DNA of 64,000 nt, from the NCBI GenBank assembly GCA_030737875.1, contig CM060923.1, positions 498,444,453 through 498,508,452 on the forward strand, written 5' to 3'. Position 1 is the stretch's first letter; every line of letters starts with the position of its first letter. The notes beneath the pieces were generated by a model. That model was not told the origin of the DNA, searched no databases, and saw only the letters and a program-made list of their open reading frames with translations. Source of the DNA: Allium sativum (taxonomy: Eukaryota > Streptophyta > Magnoliopsida > Asparagales > Amaryllidaceae). The position numbers and the translations under genes were made by a program. Below are positions 46,168 through 59,930 of the stretch, piece after piece.

Positions 46168-47489
46168 CCATATCATCCTCTAACTCTAAATTTAGTTTTC
46201 CTCTGGTTAAAAATAAACATGCCGCCACCTGAACACTTCCTCAAATCTAATCATGACAATAAAAAATTCAAAAGAAATAGAAATAAATCTCTATAAATTA
46301 CGAAAGTGGTATGTTTGAATTCGCAAGGGGAAGAGCTTCAATCTGATGTTATTTTTAATTGGTGCGATGCAGTTTCATGAGTACTCAAAAGTCAACAATG
46401 AACTAGGGCTGAACAAATTCATGAGCTAGGAGCACCAATGTGAGGTTCAGATGTCATATTTGTTATCAGAATGGAATAGTACATCAGTTGTGAAATTTTT
46501 GGCAAGTTGGGATGATTAATTGTCGCGGGTGTTACTGGCGAACCCAAGTCGAGCTCATAGTCGCGAATGATAGGGCTACTGTGAGTTGGTTGTAATGGAG
46601 AAGAGATTCGGGAAGAGGAGCTTGATGGCGAAATCGGTTTGAAAATCCATGAACGGAAGAGGAGAACGAAGCTGGGAAGGATGGGATTTTCTATTTTCCT
46701 GGAGTTTGAAAAATATAGAACGGGGAAGAAGGAGTATGCTGGAGCAAACGGGTTGGAGGAGAATATAATAGTGCGGCCAAAATTTAAACGATGAAGCCCA
46801 AATCAAATTTTAATTATGTTTAATTTAATATTAAATAGCGTATTAACTTAGAACTATCATATCTTATCCATACGTTAACTGAATTCAGCAAATCAAGATC
46901 CGCTGGGATCGTATGGACGGCGGCTACACAATGGAACTGATTAGGAGTGAATTAGAGCTCTTTACAATTTGTAGTGAAATAAATTGTCGTTATGAACCAA
47001 CCGATGGTTATCGTTATTTAACGATGATCGTCCAATGTGAGTAAAACTCACTAACTCTATCAGTTTATATTTTTATAAATATAATCTAGTAATGATAAAT
47101 GTTGATTGATTGCTATGTGATGATTGTTTGGTTGAACTGCTTATGTATTGGTTGAAATTATAGATAATGATATATATATATATGTATATAAATCGTTAAT
47201 CAAATAGTGATTATGTTTATCAGAATATTTCATATCGAAATGAAATAGATGTTATTATATTGTTTAACATCTGTGTATGCAGGGAAACAGGTCGGAGGAA
47301 TCCAACTGGATTCCTCAACATTTATTTTACTGTCTTTCATATATGGTGATATATGATGTGATATATAATCTGTTGTTGATGACATGTGTTAGAATGATAT
47401 TGATCATTGTTATTTTGTATTTTAAATACCATAAGAAATACTGGAATATGAAAAGGGAATTTTCAATGTTATGTTGAAAAAGAAATATA

Positions 47490-48075
47490 TATATATATAT
47501 ATATAATCAAAGGATTTTATAAAAAGAGATATGTATAAAATCAAAGGATTTTATTAAAAGAAATACTTTTAAAATGAATAGAATTTTATAAAAGGAATTA
47601 TTTATATAATAAATAAGATTTTATAAAAGGAAGTATTTATTTAGAAAATAAATAGAATTGAAAAGGAAATATTTGTAAAACAAATAAATAGAATTGAAAA
47701 AGGAAGTATTTATACAGAAAATAAATAGAATTGAAAAGGAAATATTTGTAAAACATTTACAAATAGAATTGAAAAGGAAATATTTTTTAAAAAAATAAAT
47801 AGAATTGAAAAAGGAAGTATTTATTTAGAAAATAAATAGAATTGAAAAGGAAATATTTGTAAAACAAATAAATAAAATTGAAAAAGGAAGTATTTATTTA
47901 GAAAATAAATAGAATTGAAAAGGAAACATTTGTAAAACATTTACAAATAGAATTGAAAATGAAATATTTATAAAATAAGTAGAATTATAGAAAAAGAATT
48001 ATTGGGAAATAAATAGGATATTATAAAAGGAAGTATTTTATAAAATGAATAGAATTTTATAAAAAGGAAATATGT
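47490..48075. repeat. AT-rich ~62-bp array in D 5' LTR
   Basis: Degenerate units alternate aatagaattgaaaaggaaat with atttgtaaaacaaataa or agtatttatttagaaaat. About nine units are present, preceded by an (at)n tract at 47488-47506. The 3' LTR counterpart is about 53960-54600. Composition is almost entirely A/T with strand-biased purines. Confidence 0.8.
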
Positions 48076-48293
48076 GAAAAATAAATATTAAATAGAAATC
48101 TGTTTTAATAGAAAAAATGGAGAAGATTAATTTATAAATAATGTTTTATAAATTAAATAAAATATTTATCATTTGATAAATTGAAATTATAAGTTTGATT
48201 TTTTATAGAGAAGTGAAAAATCGGTTTTAACACCGATATTTAAAAATAGAATGTAAACGCAACATCTATCAAGGAAATTATAAAGGATCGAAT

Positions 48294-48795
48294 GTAAGTC
48301 ATTCAAAGAGAGTTAATCGACTGTAAGTCATTCGAGGAGAGTAAATCGAATGTAAGTCATTCGAAGAGAGTAAATCGAATGTAAATCATTCAAAGACAGT
48401 TAATCGAATGTAAGTGCTTCGAAGAGAGTAAATCAAATGTAACTCATTCGAAGAGAGTAAATCGAATGTAAATCATTCGAAGAGAGTTAATCGAAAGTAA
48501 GTCATTCGAAGAGAGTTAATCGAATGTAAATCATTCGAAGAGAGTTAATCGAATGTAAGTCATTCGAAGAGAGTAAATCTAATGTAAGTTATTCGAAGAG
48601 AGTAAATCGAATGTAAATCATTTGAAGAGAGTTAATCGAATGTAAGTTATTTGAAGAGAGTAAATTATCGAATGTAAATCATTTGAAGAGAGTTAATCGA
48701 ATGTAAGTCATTCGAAGAGAGTTAATCGAATGTAAGTCATTCTAAGAGAGTTAATCGAATGTAAATCATTCGAAGGAGAGTTATCGAATAGAAGT
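48294..48795. repeat. 29-bp palindromic array in D 5' LTR (17 units)
   Basis: Units read tcgaatgtaagtcattcgaa followed by gagagttaa or gagagtaaa, period 29 bp. Each contains TCGAATG...CATTCGA, perfect 7-bp arms round a 5-base loop. I count 17 units here, one carrying a 3-bp insertion near 48665. Units are adjacent with no spacers. Confidence 0.9.
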
Positions 48796-50120
48796 GATTC
48801 GAGAGAGAATTATGCATTAGATTTCGACTGTATCGAATGTAGGAAAGTACTATTTACTTTCTGGTTTTTAAATCAAGATTTATTTATTAAAAAAATTGTT
48901 TATTTAAATTAAGGTATAAAAGTTTTATTTAAAGTTAGATATTTAGGAAGTTGGGATTATAAATCTATTTTTATAACTAATGATTTTGGAAGTTTCATTT
49001 CTCCTAGCTGTATACCCGTGATATATTTGGGGAAATCAATTTGTGATTTGGTGGGTATGACGATGTGACAATCAAAGTACATAAAGGTGTGATCTATATG
49101 TTATGGCCTCTAGGCTCACAACCGGGAAATGGTATAAAATCGGGTAGGTCACATAGCTAAGTGGTTGGCTGCCAATTAGGGTGTATTATCACCTGATCTA
49201 GAGTTTCATTTACTTCTTTAACCTATTATGATGTTATCCCTTTCGAGAAACGGTTGATGATCCCAACCATTGGTGATAATACATTCGGTACACTCAAGCG
49301 AAATGAGTGACCGGTCATGTTTAGCCTGGGTTACAAGATGTTCTTGTTGAACCCGGTGTATTCCTCTCTAGAGATACACTGTCGGAAGGTGGTCCCATAA
49401 CTTGCCAGTTGGAATTCATTTACCAATAAACCCGCAGCTTTTTATTATATATTATTTATGTGGAACGTGAGAAGAAAGCGTTCTGCTAGATGATTATTAT
49501 TTTGTGGTTGATAGACACTATTATGATATCAAAAGGATTTTGATATAAAGATTATCATTTCTTTCAAAAGGATTTTTGAATGTTGGACCAAGTGTTTTTT
49601 ATTCTCATATGGGAAAAACCCGTTCCGTGTTATATGGCGTGGTCTTATGAGATATCGTTTAATTGCTCAAACTGTTTTAAATGGTTTTACTCACACCAGT
49701 CCTATGACTGACCCGGAGTTTATTTTGTTTTGTTTTCCTTAAACTCTTGGGTGCCCAATTTTGTACGGGCAGTCAAGTAGTCGGGATTTTACAGATATAC
49801 TTGGAGAGCTTGGAGAAGAAGGCTTCAAGAATATATAGCTATTGTTTATTTCCACTGTGTTGTAAGTGTTATACTCTGATAATGTTACTGTATACATATA
49901 CTGATTTTATTATGTATCTATTATATATTGTTTGTTCTGCTTTGAGATTCGTATTTACTCTGATGTTGTATGTTCTTCTTCTTCTTCTATTCTAAGTTTC
50001 TATCTTATCTATTCTCACCCTCTAATTTCTTTCATGGACTATCCGGTGTTTCTGATGCTTAGATAGTCGACATTGAGTTTATGTCGATAACCAAGTTCGA
50101 GAAAACCCCGGGTCGTTACA

Positions 50121-51581
50121 GTGGTATCAGAGCTGAAGGTTAAGTAATTACCTTGGCTCTATGGCGTGGCTCAATAGAGATGGGGTTAACAATACCCTAG
50201 ATTGAGTTGAGTGTAAATATATGAGCGTGTATTTGTTATTCAATATAAAATGGTTTTATACTGTTTAGATTTATTGGTTAAGTTGTTTTTGGGTTCTGGT
50301 CCATCAGTTTGATCCACTGTATCGGTAGGAGTTTATAAACACTCGAATACGATGAACCCACATGATATGTTTTGAAAAGAGGGGAAATGACATAATACCC
50401 AAAATCATATTTTGGTATAAAAGTGTGATTAATACTTGAAGTATTATCGTATATTGAATGTGTTGGTTGTGATTATAATCAGATAAGATTATAATTGAAA
50501 CGGTTATGTAAATAACCAATCAAATTTCGTATAAGTATTACGAAGTGAATTGAATCTGAATTTAAATCAGAATTGAAATTAAAACTTTGGAAATTTGAAT
50601 AAGTGTTAGTAAATGAATATGGATTGGATATAAGAGAATTTTAAAATCTTGGGAGATTTTAAATTGTTTTAAAGCATTGTAATTGGTATTTTGAAATGAA
50701 TTTCAAAATGGAAGTGTTTAGATATGGTTTTGAAAGTGATATTGTATTGAACGCACTTCGATAGCTGGAAATAGATTCTGATGATGATCATGACATCATC
50801 GGTGTTTATTTTCGAGTTGTAAGTGACGGATTACTACCAAAACTTTTGTTTTGGGAATGTTTTGCGAAAAAAAGTTGTTTAAATTTTGAAAAGAATTATT
50901 TGATTTTTTTTTTTGAGAAAAGCAAAGTGGTTTAAGAACTCCTAGGAAAAAGAATGTTGAATTATAATGGACTGATCGTTAAAATTAAAAACAAGATAAA
51001 TAATACTTGTGAAAGCAAACTGAAATTGAAAATATTTAATTAATGAAGTTTATGGATGAAACTTAACGAGGTTAAGTAAATTGGATTGGTGAGGTAAGGA
51101 TTTGGAATCGAGAATGAAACTCGAGTTGAAATGAGATCGGGTTTGAATATAAGAGAATGAATTGATTGGAGTTGACTAAGATGGCATTTATATATGTTGA
51201 ATGGGTAATAGATGGAAAGGATATAACAGTATGCCCAACAAAAAAGTACAAGTTTATTTTTATATAGGTTTGGTGATTTATGAGCCGAATTGGCAAGCCA
51301 CTTGGCTGTTTGATTTTTTTGGGTTGGAGAAGACCCAGAGAGGCGAGTTGTAGTTGTACTGATTGAGCAGTACAAAGAAGGTGCTGGCGAAATTTTTCGG
51401 AAATTTCGGGTGTTAGAAAATTTTAAGGATTTTTGAAAATTTTCGTTGATAAGAATTAAATAATATTTTAATTGAAATTAAATTGGTTCAGTTGAAACTG
51501 AAGTTAAAGAAGTAAACAAATAATTTTTACCTAGTTAATAGGGTTTGTTTTCTACCTTAGCAATTTCGAGGATGAAATTAT
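50121..51581 (+). other. Element D interior, no coding
   Basis: The interior begins with primer site TGGTATCAGAGC at 50122-50133 and a leader with gctgaaggtt. No gag, pol or conserved frame is present; small frames at 51040-51375 (minus) are AT-rich noise. It ends with gaggatgaaattattttaag, the same motif family as in A and B. Confidence 0.8.
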
Positions 51582-51583
51582 TT

Positions 51584-51596
51584 TAAGGGGGAAGAA
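51584..51596 (+). other. Element D polypurine tract
   Basis: AAGGGGGAAGAA immediately precedes the 3' LTR start TGTAATGACCCG at 51597, the expected plus-strand primer. Confidence 0.88.
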
Positions 51597-54500
51597 TGTA
51601 ATGACCCGTATTTTATGGATAATAAATAATTTATTTAATTATTTAAATAAAGGTTTGGTAATTTAAAATGACTAGAATTAAATAATATTGAATATTTAAT
51701 TAATATAAATAATAGAATAATATATTTAATTTTCGAAATAGTCGGGAATAGTGGAATTCACAATATTGTGTGAACTGGACAATTTAAAATATATTATTCA
51801 GTTTAGAGTTGAATTATATTAACGAATATATTTATTGAACGATCATTGAACATATAAATTTTATTATAATTATAATCAAGCTTGAAATGGCGCGGTAGTT
51901 CCTAATTTGGCGATTCGAGCTTTAAACGAATATACAGAATCCGTTTTAAGACGGATTTCCGTGAAACAAGAAACGTTCGGAGCTGGTGAAGTATGTTTTT
52001 CTAATAGAAGAGAAAAATCGAGATTTCGTCGTGTAGATTATGATTTATGTCCAAATCAAATTTTCTAAAAGTCGCTATGAAATTCCTTTACAATTTTATA
52101 ACGATTTATTTATATTTTAAAAGGATTTTCAATATAAATTGAACACTGAATTAATCTGGATTTGAAATGTCAAGTTATAAAATCCCGATATATTTATTTT
52201 GGAGCTGTATGGTATTCTATTGTGAATATATACAATAATATTTATTTATAAATATTTAATTTAATTATTTTTAGATATATTAATATTCAAATGGGTTTAT
52301 TTAGAGCTTTAAAAATAGCCAGTTTTGCAAACGACCTCCGTTTTCGAAGAAACTAATTTTGTTGGATCCGGAATATTAAATTATTGTTAGATTTAAATTT
52401 TCGTGATTTTTTATGTCAATATGTAATGTGAAAAACAGACAATAATTTGGCTTTAAAAATACGTTGTGTGAGCAAACGGATTCGGAATTCGACGAAACAA
52501 GTTTTGTTGGGTCCGTAATGTCAAACTGTAGTTGTACGTCCATTTTTGTCGAATTTGGGTATTATACGTGATCATAGGGATTTTTAATGATAAATACAAG
52601 TAGCGTTTGATTAAAAATTAATAAATTAATAAATATAAAAATATTATACTTACCCTATAAGTACCATACCATCCTCTAACCCTAAATTCAGTTTTCCTCT
52701 GGTTAAAAATAAGCATGCCACCACCAGAACACTTCCTCAAACCTAATCATGACAATTAAAAATTCAAAAGAAATAGAAATAAATTTCTATAAATTACGAA
52801 AGTGGTATGTTTGAATTCGCAAAGGGAAGAGCTTCAATCTGATGTCTGTTTTAATTGGTGCGATGCATTTTCATGAGTACTCAAAAGTCAACAACGAACT
52901 AGGGTTGAACAAATTCATGAGCTAAGAGCACCAATGTGAGGTTCAAATGTCATATTTTTTATCAGAATGGAATAGTACATCAGTTGTGAAATTTTTGGCA
53001 AGTTCGGGATGATTAATTGTCACGCGTGTTACTGGCGAACCCAAGTCGAGCTCATAGTCGCGAATGACAGGGCTATTGCGAGTTGGTTGTAATGGAGAAG
53101 AGAGGAAGGAGTTCGGGACGAGGAGCTTGATGGCGAAATCGGTTTGAAAATCCATGAACGGAAGAGGAGAACGAAGCTGGGGAGGATGGGATTTTCTATT
53201 TTTCTGGAGTTTGAAAAATATAGAATGGGGAAGAAGGAGTATGCTGAAGCAAACGGGTTGGAGGAGAATATAATAGTGCGGCCCAAATTTAAACGGTGAA
53301 GCCCAAATCAAATTTTATTTATGTTTAATTTAATATTAAATAGCGTATTAACTTAGAACCATCATATCTTATCCATACGTTAACCGAATTCAGCAAAACA
53401 AGATCCATTGGGATCGTATGGACGGCGGCTACACAAATGGAACTGATTAGGAGTGAATTAGAGCTCGTTACAATTTATAGCGAAATAAATTATCGTTTCG
53501 AATCAACCGATGGTTATCGTTATTTAACGATGATCGTCCAATGTGAGTAAAACTCACTAATTCTATCAGTTTATATTTTTATAAATATAATCTAGTAATG
53601 ATAAATGTTGATTAACTGTTGTGTGAGGATTGTTTGGTTGAATTGCTTATGTATTGGTTGAAATTATAGATAACGATATATATATATATATATAAATCGT
53701 TAATCCAATAGTGATTCTGTTTATCAGGATATTTCATATCGAAATGAAATCGATGTTATTATATTGATTAACATCTGCGTATGCAGGGAAATAGGTCGGA
53801 ACATTTATTTTACTGTTTTCCATATATGGTGATATATGATGTGCTATATAATCTGTTGTTGATGATGTGTGTTAGAATGATATTGATCATTGTTATTTGG
53901 TATTTTAAATACCATAAGAAATACTGGAATATAAAAAGGGAATTTTCAATGTTATATTGAAAAAGAAATATATATAAAATCAAAGGAATTTATAAAAGAG
54001 ATATTTATAAAATCAAAGGATTTTATAAAAAGAAATATTTTTAAAATGAATAGAATTTTACAAAAGGAATTATTTATATAATAAATATGATTTTATATAA
54101 GGAAGTATTTATTTAGAAAATAAAAAGAATTGAAAATGAAATATTTGTAAACCATTTATAAATAGAATTGAAAAGGAAATATTTGTAAAACAAATAAATA
54201 GAATTGAAAAAGGAAGTATTTATTTAGAAAATAAATAGAATTGTAAAGGAAATATTTGTAAAACATTTACAAATAGAATTAAAAAGGAAATATTTGTAAA
54301 ACAAATAAATAGTATTGAAAAGGAAGTATTTATTTAGAAAATAAATATAATTGAAAAGGAAATATTTGTAAAACAAGTAAATAGAATTGAAAAAGGAAGT
54401 ATTTATTTAGAAAATAAATAGAATTAAGAAGGAAATATTTGTAAAACATTTACAAATAGAATTAAAGGAAATATTTATAAAATAAATAGAATTATAGAAA

Positions 54501-57403
54501 AAGAATTATTGGGAAATAAACAGGATATTATAAAAGGAAGTATTTTATAAAATGAATAGAATTTTATAAAAAGGAAATATGTGAAAAATAAATATTAAAT
54601 AGAAATCTGTTTTAACAGAAAAAATGGAGAAGATTAATTTATAAATAATGTTTTATAAATTAAGTAAAATATTTATAATTTGATAAATTGAAATTATAAG
54701 TCTGAATTTTTATAGAGAAGTGAAAAATCGGTTTTAACACCGATATTTGAAAATAGAATGTAAATGCAACATCTATAAAGGAAATTATTAAGGATCGAAT
54801 GTAAGTCATTAGAAGAGAGTTAATCGAATGTAAGTCATTCGAAGAGAGTAAATTGAATGTAAGTCATTCGAAGAGAGTAAATCGAATGTAAATCATTCAA
54901 AGAGAGTAAGTTGAATGTAAGTCATTCGAAGAGAGTAAGTCGAATGTATGTCATTCGAAGAGAGTAAATCGAATGTAAGTCATTAGAAGAGAGTAAATCG
55001 AATGTAAGTCATTCGAAGAGAGTTAATCGAATGTAAGTCATTCGAAGAGAGTAAATCGAATGTAAGTCATTCGAAGAGAGTAAATAGAATGTAAATCATT
55101 CGAAGAGAGTTAATCGAATGCAAGTCATTCGAAGAGAGTAAATCGAATGTAAATCATTCGAAGAGAGTTAATCGAATGTAAGTCATTCGAAGAGAGTTAA
55201 TCGAATGTAAGTCATTCGAAGAGAGTTAATCGAATGTAAATCATTCGAAGGAGAGTTATCAAATAGAAGTGATTCGAGAGAGAATTATGCATTAGATTTT
55301 ATCGAATGTAGGAAAGTACTATTTACTTTCTGATTTTTAAATCAAGATTTATTTATTAAATAAATCATTTATTTAAATTAAGGTATAAAAGTTTTATTTA
55401 AAGTTAGATATTTAGGAAGTTAGGATTATATATCTATTTTTTTTTTAATGATTTTTGTAAAAGAAGTGGGTTCGTAAATTGAAACCGAGAGTTACATAAG
55501 AAAGTTTGTTGAAGATTTAGAAGATGAACTTTGTCTATTTCGAAGTTAGAAATGTTGTTCAGTAAAGGTCTGAGAGGTAGTTATACCCCAACTTGATTGA
55601 CTTCGCTTTTCACTAAGGAATGGTTAAGGTTCAATAGTGAAGGTTGGTTAAGTGAATTTAGTTAATGAGTGTAATGTTTTGAGTTGGCGTAGCGATGTTT
55701 TATTTAAAACATCTATTTAAATCCAAATGTAGGAGTTTCATAAATGTTTTCTAATTTAGAAAGTAAGAAATGGAAATGTTAATAAAGTATATTTTCTAAA
55801 TTTAGAAAATAAGAAATGTTGAATATATGGAAATAGGAAATGACAAATGAATAACTTAATGAAATAAAGAGATAAATGTTAAATGATGATTGGTCGATAT
55901 AATTTCCATATGGAAATAATATCGTTGTTTGCATACGTGTTTTTCTTTGATAGTTAACTCCCTAACTATCGAAGTTTTTGACCATTTTTCCGTCATCTAT
56001 ACGGAGAGACCGGAATCAGATTCATTATCTGAAAACCACTCTGTATGGGCATTAGCGTTGCGAATCAAATATGATGAAGATAATTGAAGACGGAGTAATG
56101 CAAGGGCTATTCTGGCGATCCTAGGTAGAAATTGCCTAAGATGGATATAAAGAATAGTGCCTTCGGTTTGTCCAGTCCCAGGACGACTTGTATGGATGAA
56201 TGTCTGACAGAGTATATTTAATAGATCGCATAAGTTGATCTCTTCAAATGTATTTACGTTTGGTGCAGAAGGAATTTGTTTCTCCTAACTATATACCCGT
56301 GATATGTTTGGGGAAATCAATTTGTGATTTGGTGGGTATGACGATGTGACATTCAAAGTAAATAAAGGTGTGATCTATACGTTATGGCCTCTAGGCTCAC
56401 AACCGGAAAATGGTATAAAATCGGGTAGGTCGCATAGCTAAGTGGTTGGCTGCCAATTAGGGTGTACTGTCACCTGATCTAGAGTTTCATTTACTTCTTT
56501 AACCTATTTTGATGCTGTCCCTTTCGGGAAACGGTTGTTGATCCCAACTGTTGGTGATAATACATTCGGTACACTCAAGCGAAATGAGTGACCGGTCATG
56601 TTTAGCTTGGGTTACAAGATGTTCTTGTTGAACCCAGTGTATTCCTCTCTAGAGATACATTGTCGGAAGGTGGTCCCATACCTTTCCAGTTGGAATTCAT
56701 TTACTAATAAATGCCACAGTTTTTTATTTTATATTATGTATGTGGAACGTGAGATGAAAGCGTTCTACTAGATGATTATTATATTTTGGTTGATAGACAC
56801 TATTATAATATCAAAAGGATATTGATATAAAGATTATTGTTTCTTTCAAAAGGATTTTTGAATGTTGGACCAAGTGTTTTGGATTCTCATAAGGGAAAAT
56901 CCCATTACGTGTTATACGGCGTGGTCTTATGAGATATCGTTTAATTGCTCAAACTGTTTTAAATGGTTTTACTCACACCAGTCCCATAACTGACCCGGAG
57001 TTTATTTTGTTTTGTTTTCCCCAAACTCTTGGGTTCCCAATTTTGTACGAGCAGTCAAGTAGTCAGGATTTTACAGGCATACTTGGAGAGCTTGGAGCAG
57101 GAGGCTTCAGGTATATATAGCTATTGTTTATTTCCGTTGTGTTGTAAGTGTTATACTCTGATAATGTTACTGTATACATATACTGATTTTATTTCAAAGT
57201 TATGTATCTATTATATATTGTTCGTTCCGCTGTGAGATTCATGTTTACTTTGATGTTGTATGTTCTTCTTCTATTTTAAGTTTCTATCTTATCTATTCAC
57301 ACCCTATAATTCTTTCATGGACTATCCGGTGTTTCTGATGGTCGGATAGTCGACATTGAGTTTATGTCGATAACCAAGGTCGCGAAAACCCTGGGTCGTT
57401 ACA
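51597..57403 (+). mobile_element. Element D 3' LTR
   Basis: At 5807 bp this is among the longer plant LTRs and is 767 bp longer than its partner, mainly because of the 55440-56280 segment. That segment has no coding motif. The LTR ends GGGTCGTTACA at 57403, followed by the gttcc duplication. Its AT-rich array is at about 53960-54600 and its 29-bp array at 54794-55262. Confidence 0.9.
54794..55262. repeat. 29-bp palindromic array in D 3' LTR (16 units)
   Basis: Sixteen adjacent units of the same 29-bp monomer as at 48294 occur here, most with intact TCGAATG/CATTCGA arms. The one-unit difference between the LTRs and reshuffled variant order show change by slippage or unequal exchange since insertion. 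Confidence 0.9.
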
Positions 57404-57408
57404 GTTCC

Positions 57409-58560
57409 CATAAGGTGCCATGGAATTACCAGCCCAGTAAAACCAAAAATCAAAGAATCCTTAACCTTAACAAGAAAAGCAAGCAACGAAGTGGAAGTAT
57501 TACTCTTGGAAACGCAAATTGGTTCTACTATAAGATTTATTGAAGCATATTTGGCCTGATGGTCTTTAAGGGTAAGTCCTTATGAAGTAAAATCAAGAGT
57601 AATGACACCTCAAGTGTTCGATAGCCATATTAAATGCTTATCAACAATACAAAGTAGTCCACCTTTACGAGGAGAAAACAATATGTCAACAGAAGATACC
57701 AATTTATAGGAGAGCAAGAGCTTGTTGCCACCGGAAGATAGGAAAGAAAGAATGATCGAAGCTTCATCTAATATAAAGACGCCATGCTTCATATACGACG
57801 GGACTACAGACCCCGAAGAGCACCTTGCTGCCTTTAAGAGTTATATGGATTTCCATAATGCTTTTGGAACCATGATGTGCCGAATGTTTCCATTAACACT
57901 ACGAGAAGTAGCTGCTAAATGGTATCGCCGATATCATGCGAAAGACATATGTCCTTGGGAACAATTCTCTTATGGCTTCTATGATAATTTTGTAGCCGTA
58001 AGAATCCAATGGTGGACTATCCTACCATTATATGCATAAAATAAGGGAAAGAAGAATTTCTAGATGATTACTTGAAATAATTTAATACTGAAGCTTTGAG
58101 ATCAGAGGGTATGAGCAACCATAATAAGCTTGTCGTCGTCCATTCAGGGTTGATTAAGAATACACCTTTCTAGGAAAAGCTCTACATACACGGGTGCAAA
58201 GACCTACCAGAATTTTATCACCAAGAAAACAAGTTAATTCGCATGGAGGAATTAAGCCAATCAGGAAATAAGATGTGTCGCAATCAAGAAGGAAGGGAAC
58301 ACAACTTTGATCAGGAACTTCAAGATGGAAAACTCGAGTTTCATAAAGGCCCGAGAAGGCTAGAGAAAGAAGGATCTAATGCAAATCCCATAACCCTAAG
58401 CAAACCCATTTCATACATATATGACATAATGAAAGAAAGAATCAACTTCCTCGTTCCTTACATAGCCAAGAATTGTCCAAAGTCGATCGAAGGGAGTACT
58501 GCGAATATCATAAGACAAATAGGCACAAAACTAACGAATGTAAAGTGTTGGAAGGTATAA
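57409..58560 (+). pseudogene. gag: Element E gag, central part
   Basis: This continues the frame broken by D. Around 57795-57990 it has YDGTTDPEEHLAAFKSYM, then MCRMFPLTLREVAAKWY, the signature of the retrotransposon-gag domain of Tat-lineage elements. In-frame stops occur at about 57558 and 57707; a frameshift near 57990-58010 moves the rest into another frame (EEFLDDYLK, later 58243-58560), with further stops. No protease or polymerase follows. It is a decayed capsid gene. Confidence 0.75.
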
Positions 58561-58739
58561 TACAGACATCTAGAAGAATTCATCGAAGATAAACTAGGAA
58601 CTACTCAACAACCATTCAATTCCAAGACATATGCCTTCACGACAGGAACCACTTCCGTGCTTGTTCCTCCTAAATCCATGTTTGCCAGCTTTATGGTAAT
58701 GGTACCGGGCTCATAGGTAGCCAGGAAACCTCCAGATCT

Positions 58740-58887
58740 GGAATTTCCAACTCTTCTGGTGGGAATTTTTACAATTGCGGATCAAGGGACAATTACTCTA
58801 GTAAATGTCCTAAGTCCCATACTTGTTTCATTTGCCAGGATCCGGGACATGTAACACTTTCATGTCCCATATTTCGGGAAGGTAACT
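58740..58887 (+). pseudogene. gag: Element E gag C-terminus with CCHC knuckle
   Basis: A short frame holds an imperfect knuckle (NCGSRDNYSSKC, lacking the first cysteine and the histidine) and an intact CCHC knuckle CFICQDPGHVTLSC, then stops at about 58885. The knuckles bind element RNA in the nucleocapsid. It is separated from the central part by frame breaks. Confidence 0.65.
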
Positions 58888-59560
58888 AGGTGCTTGTTAA
58901 ACTCCTTACAACACTTCCACTGAATTGAGTAGTTGTCGCTCCTGCAGTTGCTAAGTTTTATATTCATCTTGTGCTTTCTTGCGCGAGCTTTGCGTGGTTT
59001 GTATCTAAATATCTATGTTATGAGTCGTGTACCTATTTGAGGCTTCTGCAATGTTAAGATTAGTATAAGGTTTCAACCTAGATTATCTTTTGTACCCAAT
59101 CCTCGTTCTTCTAGCGATAAGGAGTTGAGAATATTATTTAAGGTAGCTAGCTCTATAAGTCAAAGATGTATGGGAAATTTTCCACCGGGTGTCATGGATG
59201 ATGATATGGATGATTGAGTTGCTTTGCTTTTACGTATGCCCTGTTTAAAATTAGGGATCCTATGACATAGAAATGATTTTCTAAAAACACTTCGACGTTT
59301 TTAGTGTGACACATAACTTTTGCTTCGTGCCTGACAATAAGTTTTGCTTTATGGGTTCTCATGCTAAATGGTTACGCGACATTTGATTAATTTCGCCTAT
59401 CCATAAGCTTAATATGGATACACTTTCCATAATCCATTGATAATTTAACCATCTGCGGAACTGCTGTTTCGCTCCAAGTATTTCATGGTTTACATTACAC
59501 ATCACTATGCGAGTTGTGTGCTCATAACGACACGAGTTGTGTGCTCATCGCTGAATGAGC
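58888..59560. other. Element E interior, nothing recognised
   Basis: This is the region where protease and polymerase would be expected. No motif is present and no frame exceeds 60 codons. Pol appears deleted or replaced. Confidence 0.5.
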
Positions 59561-59574
59561 CGTGTTCTCACTTG

Positions 59575-59930
59575 AGCTGTGTGATCAAGCTATAACCAAA
59601 AAGCACGCTCTACCTCTGCTCTGTGTGAGCACGCCCTGCCTCTTATTTAACCAAGCATGTCCTGCCTTTGCTTTGTGTGAGTACGCTCTACCTCTGCTTG
59701 TGTCATGTCATGTACGATGGAACAAGAAGCACGAAGGGAGCAATTGGAGAACGTACATCCTCTGCTCAAATCTCATCTCGCAGAAGGGAACAAAAAGCTC
59801 AAAGGGAGCACTTGGAGCACGTACATCCTCCACCCAATTCTCATCCCGCAAAAGGGAACAAAAAGCTCGAAGGGAGCATCCAAAAGCATGTACAACCTCT
59901 GCTTTAATAACAAACCCGAAATAGCCATAT
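59575..59930 (+). repeat. Degenerate ~60-bp repeats of element E
   Basis: Units contain cacgctctacctctgct, then gtacatcctctgctcaaatc and cagaagggaacaaaaagctc. Overlapping frames of 79-120 codons in all plus frames reflect repetition, not genes. The zone matches element G 40640-41220 in reverse complement. Confidence 0.65.

Larger units (their letters stand above)
45081..50120 (+). mobile_element. Element D 5' LTR
   Basis: The LTR begins TATAACGACCCG, the second base of the usual TG being changed to A, and ends GGGTCGTTACA. It lacks an ~820-bp segment present in the 3' LTR (about 55440-56280); the junction here is near 48995. A TATA box lies at 46160-46167. Short frames (47277-47477, 49747-49995) are not recognisable. 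Confidence 0.9.
45081..57403 (+). mobile_element. Element D: 12.3-kb coding-less element with giant LTRs
   Basis: D has a 5040-bp 5' LTR, a 1476-bp interior and a 5807-bp 3' LTR. A Met-tRNA primer site (50122), a polypurine tract (51584) and the gttcc target duplication confirm the structure. No gag or pol motif is visible, so D is a LARD-like, non-autonomous element. LTRs differ by roughly 5% in the first 300 bp plus large indels, so it is older than A. Both LTRs carry AT-rich ~62-bp repeats and a 29-bp palindromic array. Confidence 0.92.

Noticed and set aside
48294..48795. The 29-bp array looked like a CRISPR array
   Set aside because: Units abut with no unique spacers, the setting is a plant LTR, and no cas genes are present.
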